Below, one piece after another: positions 56,661 through 64,000 of a DNA stretch of 64,000 nt. Source of the DNA: Babylonia areolata. Its lineage: Eukaryota; Mollusca; Gastropoda; Neogastropoda; Buccinidae. The stretch is from the NCBI RefSeq assembly GCF_041734735.1, contig NC_134901.1, forward strand, positions 15,765,802 to 15,829,801, written 5' to 3'. The stretch's first letter is position 1. Each line of letters opens with the position of its first letter. The position numbers were made by a program, and so were the translations under genes. The notes beneath the pieces are model-generated. The model had not been told where the DNA came from. It made no database searches and worked only from the letters and a program-made list of their open reading frames with translations.

Positions 56661-57889
56661 GTTTTGTTGCTTTTCCTCCGTCATACAAAATTCAACCCGC
56701 TCTAGTGTTGTCCAATGCGGTTCTATCAGAACAACCATCAAAATGTCTGGAACCTTTTCGCGAAAGGAGCCTAATGGGTTAAGAACTCTACCTTGGTTTG
56801 AAACCAGCACGTTTACAGAGGTGGAATTACGTTTTAACACCAGGAGGAAAGAGTTTCTGCTAGATTTCGGAGTACTTTAAGGATGATACATCACTTGAAA
56901 GTGGTCTTGTTTTCGCTTAGTATCTTTCTTTTTTTTAATTGTTATTTAAAAGATTCATGATGTAATGAAGGCAAGTAGCGAGATTGTTTGGGTTTTTTTT
57001 CATCCGCAACACTGCATTCACTTGTCCACCGTTCCCGTACACCCCCGCCCCCCTCCATTTTTTCTTTACTATTGGGAAATTGTGTGAGAATGTGTGTTAT
57101 GTGGTATGGCGTATGCAAAAGAGGCCAGGGCATTAAACAAAATTCAGCTATGGACATTTGTAAATATCCTGTTATTTTATGAATGTTATTGAATGTTTTT
57201 TTAAAAATTAAATCATTTACTTTCTACCTGATGAATTTGGCGAACAGCGTACATGCACCCATCACATCACAGTACCCAGTTCCTCTCAAAGATGTGACAG
57301 CAATATTGTCATGGAACAGACTGTTCCACTGTGAATGAAAGAAGAATGGGGGAAGTGCACGCCTGACAGACATAATCATATTGAAAACCAAACATACTGA
57401 CATAAAATCATCTTCTGGTGAAAACACTCCTGTGTCTCCTACAGAGAAAACTAACGCAAAACGTTTAACCAGTTACAACAGAATGCCGAAGACAGAAACT
57501 CATGACCCCCCCCCCCATACACACTCCCTCTTCCCTCTCCCTCCCCCTCCCGCACCCACACACACACCTCACCGACCGACCCCGACCCGAGGAATGAATC
57601 AGTGCCATTCCATTTGGCCCAGAGCTCAGTCGACAGCATGAGGCAATATCGGGGTTAAAACTAAGTCCAAAAACTAACAACCAAAACAAATCTACATCGA
57701 ACAACTCCTTCATTCTCAGAACATGGGAGTAAAAAAAGTGGGCCGCCCAATTACACAACAATGAAACCTTAATTAAATTTTGCCTCTGGCGTGGGCATTT
57801 CCTCTACACTTCTAACCAGAGGATTAGAAGAGAGAAGAAAAAAAACAAAACAAAAAAACTCACACGTGATAATGATAACATTCGAATAT
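56661..57889. other. Intergenic sequence
   Basis: C-rich 57505-57590. Open frames are short or low-complexity. No gene recognised. Confidence 0.55.
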
Positions 57890-57955
57890 GAAAATTAATA
57901 CTAATGTCTATAATCAACAGTATGTGTGACGGGGCATTAAACATAATTCTTTGCT
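57890..57955 (-). repeat. Dispersed repeat F, copy 1
   Basis: On the minus strand GTTTAATGCCCCGTCACACA, then TGATTATAGACATTAGTATT. This matches 62969-63020 on the plus strand (GTTTAATGCCCCGTCACACA, GGTGATTGAAGATATTTTG). It could be the end of a mobile element. Confidence 0.55.
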
Positions 57956-60912
57956 TCATACACATGAACATTAAATAATCACATGATAATAAAAACTGCT
58001 CACACATGCACACGGAAGGAAAGCGGATGGGCAACTCAAAGTTTCCAGACACGGGAAACTCCAGCACCATAACATTGTACATGTAATGGCCGGGGAGAGA
58101 GAGAGAGTCAGACAGACAGAGGGGGGCAGAGAGCTGTCTCGTTTGGCGGGTTAACGCTAAGCGATGTTTCTATAGTTTAACAAAAGGGTCCTCCGATAGG
58201 AAACTGCCGATTAAAGTCATCTGACACAAAACAAATTTACCCTGCAGATTGCAGAGCCGCATACACGACGCACAGTTCAACTCGGAACATTATGTCCACT
58301 GTAAATGGGCTTCTCCCCATGCGCCGCAATGTCCACATGCGCCAAAATTAAAGCGCATCTCAGAATCTTTGGAATCGCGCCAGGTCACTCGCGATGATTT
58401 CACCGTTTCAATAGCATTACCACCTCCACCAGCACCACCACCACCCACCTTATCCTCATCCCGACATCCCGATGCTCAGCCACACCCAGGTCTTAGAGCA
58501 GGCAGTCCACAGGGAACGATCGATGTCAGGTCGCCAGAAGGCCACACACTAGAGGAAACCCTGCACTGCTACGGAGTTACGTCGGTGGTGTTCAGTAGTT
58601 CATGTTCGGATTCAACGTTCACTGGACACCACTTACAAAGCCCCTCAACAGATGCCAGCAGTCGTGTGGTCGCGGCACCATATTGAGGAAGTGTACTATC
58701 TAATGACACAGACTGCATTCTGAACAGTACTGTTTGAACAGTTCGGCTGTACTGCTGATAGAAACCCCTGATTTGACGCCAACACTCCAAACACACTTCC
58801 ATCCACAGGCATCAGAGGAAAACAAACAAACGAACGAAAATCTCTGTCACTGAGTAGTTTGCCGTTTTTGAGAGATCATAAACCATGGGTTTATTTTGAC
58901 ACCCCGCTTCTCTCTCTTTCCTTCTCAAATCCTGCTTTGCGTTTCTCTCCTCTTTTCCACGGGCAATTTTCTCCCCGACGCGTGCCGCAAGCTCCATTTC
59001 CTGTCACTGCCAGAAAGGCACATTTTCAGGAGTGGCCAGTCAGACAGCACCGAGTGGCAGCTGCCAGAATGTACGTGTTCAGCGCGAGCCTCTGGAACCC
59101 GGCGCTACAAGAAAATCATCCACATGGAAGGGGGCGGAAGCGCTGGCGATCAAGTCGGAATCCTCTTCCGCTTTGGGGATAGAAAATCCGCATTCAGTTC
59201 GTCGGTCGACCCATCTAGGGTATTTATATTTTTTGCAGCTGTCTTTAAATTGGGAAAGGCTAACGTGAGAAAACTGAACCATGAGGCGGGGGGGGGGGGG
59301 GGGGGGAGAAGACGTTTCATAGGGGCGAGTGTTCTTTCCACGTATCTGCAGTAAGAGGGGAAGGGCTTTTTTGTTTTTCTGCTCCAGACTCGCACGTGCA
59401 GCATGTAATCCTTTTTTCCCCTGCTGTTGTCCTTGATGTCTGTTTTCCTCGCTTTTACAGAATGTAGAGCAAACCACACACCCCTCCCATCACTCCCCCA
59501 GACACACACACACTTCCATCCAGACGAGGGAAAAGAGGGAATAGGAACAGTGTGGTAAAGTTATAATACTGCCACAACCACAACTCCTGCCGAAAGGGAG
59601 GGAGGGGGAGACTCCGCTTCTTCCCTTGCTTTTTTTCTAGAAGTGTGCTGATTGATATAGAATTGGGGTGTCCTCCAAGGGCGGCAAAGTTCTATGTATC
59701 ACGGAAACTTTGTCAGTCTGAGAAGTGAACCGTGCATGGCGACACGCAATTTACCATCTTCTGCCACAGCGGACTGGGGTGCCTGGAAAGAGAACGGCGG
59801 AGGGGAGTGTGTACCACGGTGTGAGGTCCAATGAGAGATTTGAACAGATTCAGCGAAAAAATATGATTAATGCTGCATGCTACTACTCTTGTGATTAATG
59901 GTCATAAATGACTGCTGCGTAGATACGTGTTTCCCATCGAAGTAAAAAGAATGAATTAAAATATTTGGATTCATTTTGTGCGAAGAACACCCCCCTACCC
60001 TCATCTGTAATATTCTATTGAAAATGAACGTTGCAAGTTTCCACATCAGGAAAAAAGTGTATATTTTGTACAGGACTGTGTGGGTCAGCATAGGATTAAT
60101 TCTGAAAGTGAACACTCAAAGCAATAATAAACAATAAAAGAGTGTGTTTTTTTGTGCAAGGGTACACATTACCGACTGTGTGTCTTGCTCCATGCATCCG
60201 TTGTGCGTGTGTGTTTGTGTGTGTGTGTCGGGAGTGGGTGGTTGCATGCGCGAGTGTGTGTTTGAGAGAGAGGGGAGGGGGAGGGATGTAGAGAAAGAGA
60301 GTAATATTTATATGAGAAAATGAAACGAATAATTCTAAAGGTCACACACAAAATGAAAACCAAACTAAAGCCAGACAGATCACATTTTTAAATGAGTGTA
60401 GGGTTGGAGGCTGTTAGAAATCAATCAACACACTATAAGGGAAAGCCCTTTCTGTTACTTAATCCTCATTCTCCTCATTTTCTTCCTCTTCGTCTTTGAA
60501 TCAAGCCTTACGCTGTTCCTGCAACACCCAGCACAAGTGATAGATTGGGTCAGTCGGATGAAGCCAACGATTTCTACATGACTGGAGATGTAACTCATTC
60601 AAAAAGTCGGCGTCCGATGTTCTATTGCCCACACAGCCACGGGGTCGTCTTCTCTAGGTCTGAAGGATGTCTGCAGTCCTAGTTATAAACTCTCAGTCCC
60701 CACCACTGCATCGTTTTTCTTCCTTCTATTGAGTTACTGTTGGTGGTGATTATTCCCGAGCAGTGTCGTCTGCGTGTCGACAGCCGTGAAAATGAGTTAT
60801 GTTGTTGTTTAAGAAATGGTCACTTGCTGGACCTTGAAAAACAAAATGAAAAATAACTGGTAAAATAAAGGTACCTTACGAAAATGTTTCTCAGCTAGAT
60901 ATTCGGGTTTGG
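57956..60912. other. Long stretch without recognised features
   Basis: Poly-G 59286-59306, GT-rich and GA-rich 60202-60300. The 145-codon plus frame at 58249-58686 and the frames at 58859-59477 show no domain and no splice context I can defend. I see nothing reportable as a gene. Confidence 0.5.
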
Positions 60913-61120
60913 ATGAAAGGATCTTGAATTCGCACAACTTAAGAAAATACAAGTTTTAAATTGATAAGCATTTCGGCGCTGGAAAAGAATTCAAATTCCA
61001 CATAACGTACAAAAATACAAGATTTAATTAATTTACAAAGCATATCGACCATGGGAAAGGATTCAAATTCCGAAAAACATACAAAGAATACAAGTTGAAA
61101 AGCATCTGGATCCTATCCAG
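60913..61120 (+). repeat. About 70-bp tandem repeat, three diverged copies
   Basis: Three units share a GAAAGGATTCAAATTCC start, AACATACAAAGAATACAAG middle and AAAGCATATCGACC end (starts near 60915, 60980 and 61055). AT-rich and clearly decayed. Confidence 0.75.
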
Positions 61121-61477
61121 ATCCACACAAAATTAATAAACATTTTCTTGTCAGCGTAAATTATAGCCTTGAGGCAGCCAGTGTCTCAGTGCATTTTCCG
61201 TGTTGTTTTCCATCAGAAATTCGGTAAGCTGGTTAGGACTGGAGGTCACTATCCTCTTGTTGAACTCTCGCTGGTGATGGAACAATCCAAATAATTATCT
61301 GGTAATTTCGCTTTATTTCTCATTTCTTTTGAGAGAACTGGCAGCTTCATAAGGGATTGTCGGCTCGGCTCTGCCACACCAACAGTCTTTGGAGTCTCTC
61401 TTCTCCGCTGGCTTGTGCACTAGTTTTCTTTTCTTTTTAGCTTTTTATTTTTCTTAAATCTGCGAAAAGTTAATAGT

Positions 61478-61479
<2 letters not shown>
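61121..61479. other. Unremarkable intergenic sequence
   Basis: Nothing recognised. Confidence 0.55.
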
Positions 61480-61528
<49 letters not shown>

Positions 61529-61649
61529 ACATGTGTTGAGTATAACATTTATATCTGTATACGTTTGTGTGTCTCTTAGAAAAACGGCAGAACTGTAAGT
61601 CGGCCAAAGTGCTGTCTTCACCGTTGGAAAATAAACATTCATTCATTCA

Positions 61650-61692
<43 letters not shown>
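61480..61692 (+). repeat. (CT)n, LINE-like tail and (CATT)n(CT)n
   Basis: (CT)n at 61480-61523. GTCGGCCAAAGTGCTGTCTT, then AAAATAAACATTCATTCATT at 61623-61642, is a typical LINE 3' tail with CATT repeats, followed by (CT)n to 61690. The element body was not recognised. Confidence 0.65.
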
Positions 61693-62604
61693 CTGCTGTC
61701 TTCTGTTGTAACCCTCCTTTTCCCCGTGAACATGTTCTTGTGCACAATCAGCAAATAACAAAACCAGTAGCTGGATGCTTTTACCTCGTGGCTGTAAGGG
61801 GGGCGGGGGTGCGACGGGTGGATGCAGAGTTAACAGGTCAGTTTATATTCAAAGTGTATCAACCCTGTCTTTATTCCTCCCAACCACACACAGGAGGAGC
61901 TCAGAGGAGCTGAGCGGACAGAGAAGAGCTTTGCTGAAACTCACACTCCTTATCCAACGACTGCCAGAAAGGAACGGAAAATGTTGGAGACGCGTTCAGC
62001 AAAGTTGCTTTCGGGACCAGTGACATTGACAGCCAGGTGCATTACTCTACAGATGCTTGGCGAATAGATGGTAGTAGCATCTACTCAGCGATACCTGTTA
62101 CGAAACGAACTGGACTTTTACAAACCAACACAACATAGTTTGGAAGGAGGAAACAAAACGGAAAGAAGAAGAAACAAAACAAATCAAGGTTTATTAAAGG
62201 AGAAGGTAGAAAATAGCATGACACTCAAGGAAGGCGTGGCTGCCTTAACAATAGGGTTAAGGAGGCTTGCCACCTCAACGGCTGCCCAGACATAATTATC
62301 ATGGCATTTGACACAGCTGATATGTTGTGCATATTCATACTATTTTTTCACACACCCCTCTGAAATTTCAAATTATTCAATCCTTTTTTTTTCCATGCCT
62401 CAAACAAGATAATTTACCTAATGACTCGGTCTGTCTTACAGATGAACAGATTTCATTCCAGAAATGAAGAAGACAGTAATAACCATGGGAGTTTCAGGAA
62501 TAATGACTGTGTTTACGAAAGCCAGCAAGGCAAAAACTTCCCTCGCTGATCTCGGTAATAACAACGGGGTTTTCAGACCCCACGCTGATTTCAACACCAC
62601 TTGA
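61693..62604. other. Unremarkable intergenic sequence
   Basis: No gene, repeat or element recognised. Confidence 0.55.
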
Positions 62605-63521
62605 CAGCCCACGCTTTCCCGAAATTTCACGCTTTCTCTCACAGTAAAGGAAAACGTGGGACTGAGAGAAACAGTGGTCGTTCCGCTGCTACGCTTTCAC
62701 GTCATTGCGAGCAATGTGTGAGGAAGACTGGGGATCCCCATTATTTGTACTGTAAAAGATTTTTTAAAAATCTTTTGTCACTGGGGTTGGTGTCTTGACT
62801 TTTCGCAACACAAACGGTGAAGTGAAATGAGTGAGGAATGAGAAAGAAGAGAGGGTCAAGTTTTGGTATATGTTTTTGTTTTGTGTTGAAAACGTTCCCA
62901 TATTTTTTTTTTCTTGTTGTTTTGCAGTAATTCCAATGTTGAATTTGAGGAGGAGGAGGAATTTTTTTGTTTAATGCCCCGTCACACATATCGGTGATTG
63001 AAGATATTTTGTTAAAGTATTTATGAATACATTTGAGTATTATCGGTTAGAAGGGATGGGAGAATTTGAGGTTGGTACATTCCAACAGTATTTCACAATA
63101 TGACAAATTGGGGGAAAAAAATCATTTTAACTGCCACTTTCAGTGTCATCATCACCTCGGAGTCTTCGTCGCTAACGTCATCACCGTTATCATGGTCGTC
63201 GTCGTTGTTGTTCCCTTCCTTCTCTGCTCTTTTCCCTCTCATTTTTCTCCAACATTTGTGTCATAAAAAGCCAGGAATTCAACCCCGATCAAAAAGGAAA
63301 TAACTATTGGTTCAGAAAATCAAAGGGGATTTCCCACACTTTATCACACACAGCGAGAAGTCGTGAGAGCACCTCCCGTGCGCTTTCCAGCAATTAAGAG
63401 AGAATATGAGGGGAACGACTGCGCGTTTTCTCGCAGTCCCATCCCATGGTTTCTCCTAAGTGAGAGAAAGTATGGGGGCGGGCCCCTACACTTTCACATA
63501 ATTTGCGAGAAAGCGTGGGCT
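62605..63521. repeat. Region bounded by inverted AGCCCACGCTTTC repeats
   Basis: Left: AGCCCACGCTTTCCCGAAAT then CACGCTTTCTCTCAC (62605-62641). Right: the reverse complement at 63448-63521 (GTGAGAGAAAGTATGGG ... GCGAGAAAGCGTGGGCT), with an extra about 25-bp G/C-rich insert. Related CGTTTTCTCGCAGT and CACGTTTTC-like motifs lie between. Possibly termini of a 0.9-kb element, or scattered repeats of one motif. Confidence 0.4.
62965..63060 (+). repeat. Dispersed repeat F, copy 2
   Basis: Aligned with 57890-57955 (opposite strand) over about 60 bp starting at TTTGTTTAATGCCCCGTCAC. Confidence 0.55.
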
Positions 63522-63672
63522 AATAACACCTCTTCGTCTTCGCCGTCCTCGCATCTACATTTCGTACGGTTAACCCTCTGTATTTATCTCAACCAAAATC
63601 CCCGACAAATCAGTCAACCGACTTCTTTCTTCCGCTTCCCAACATGTGCATAAACTGAAACCGACATTATGT
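63522..63672. other. Unremarkable intergenic sequence
   Basis: Nothing recognised. Confidence 0.5.
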
Positions 63673-63940
63673 GACCAACAGGTGAACTGGGCCATACGTC
63701 AACAGAACACAGAAGTGGGTCACAGAACACAGAAGTGGGTCATACGTCAACAGGAGAACACAGAAGTGGGTCATACGTCAACAAGAGAACAGGGTCATAC
63801 GTCAACACGAGAACACAGAAGTGGGTCTACGTCAACAAGAGAACAGGGTCATACGTCCACAGGAGAACTGGGTTATACGTCAACAATAGAACACACGAAA
63901 ACTGGGTCATACGTCAACAGGAGAACCAGGTCAAACGTCA
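63673..63940 (+). repeat. 20-35-bp minisatellite (CATACGTCAACAGGAGAAC)
   Basis: About nine copies of GGGTCATACGTCAACAGGAG plus AAC, alternating with and without the insert ACAGAAGTG, so unit length switches between about 22 and 31 bp. TACGTC anchors recur from 63695 to about 63935. Confidence 0.9.
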
Positions 63941-64000
63941 CAATGTTTCATTCCGCCCCCGCCCCCCCCCCTTTTTCTCCAGCACACCTTTCCCCCTTCC
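63941..64000. other. C-rich window end
   Basis: Short poly-C and poly-T runs; the window stops here. Confidence 0.7.

Noticed and set aside
58249-58686. 145-codon plus-strand frame
   Set aside because: No recognised domain and no supporting splice or codon signal. The Pro-rich part comes from CCA repeats.

Overview
The window looks like gene-poor, repeat-rich DNA from a lophotrochozoan, most likely a gastropod mollusc. The evidence is the GPCR type in the only clear gene, short A/T-rich intergenic sequence packed with (CA)n, (CT)n and (TA)n microsatellites, and tRNA-headed SINE bodies and LINE tails of kinds common in mollusc genomes. The taxon assignment rests on recognition, not a search. 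I saw no prokaryotic signal, no functional tRNA or rRNA gene, and no recognisable LTR-element or virus-like coding region.

The only confident protein-coding feature is a GC-rich exon on the minus strand (37782-39141). It encodes all seven transmembrane helices and the C-terminus of a rhodopsin-class receptor, related by motif to FMRFamide/myosuppressin/TRH-type peptide receptors. A clean splice acceptor sits at its upstream edge. The first exon or exons lie at higher coordinates and could not be identified. Below the exon is probable 3' UTR; above it is an intron carrying a small tandem duplication and a LINE 3' fragment.

The rest is transposon debris and tandem repeats. 0-15 kb: a duplicated 0.35-kb element with an internal hairpin, a TTAA-bounded MITE-like element, very long pyrimidine microsatellites, a six-copy 52-bp minisatellite, three copies of a modular SINE (family B) and two of a second SINE (family A). 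14.6-15.9 kb: local tandem duplications. 17-26 kb: duplicated single-copy-like modules that run into long (CT)n tracts, two LINE ORF2 C-terminal relics and a second MITE copy. 27.0-28.7 kb: a SINE abutting a 30-copy 46/47-bp minisatellite whose last unit is inverted. 33-36 kb: SINEs, a LINE endonuclease relic and a decayed tandem array. 40-43 kb: three copies of a small inverted-repeat element. 47-56 kb: more SINEs, a 65-bp-arm foldback element, a SINE split by a LINE 3' end, and a 38-bp minisatellite. 57-64 kb: mostly featureless, with a few short arrays.

Taken together, the repeats show module exchange. One SINE body is joined to several different tRNA-like heads, one SINE head and core is joined to different tails, and one of those tails resembles the 3' end of the LINE relics in this same window, which suggests a mobilising partner.
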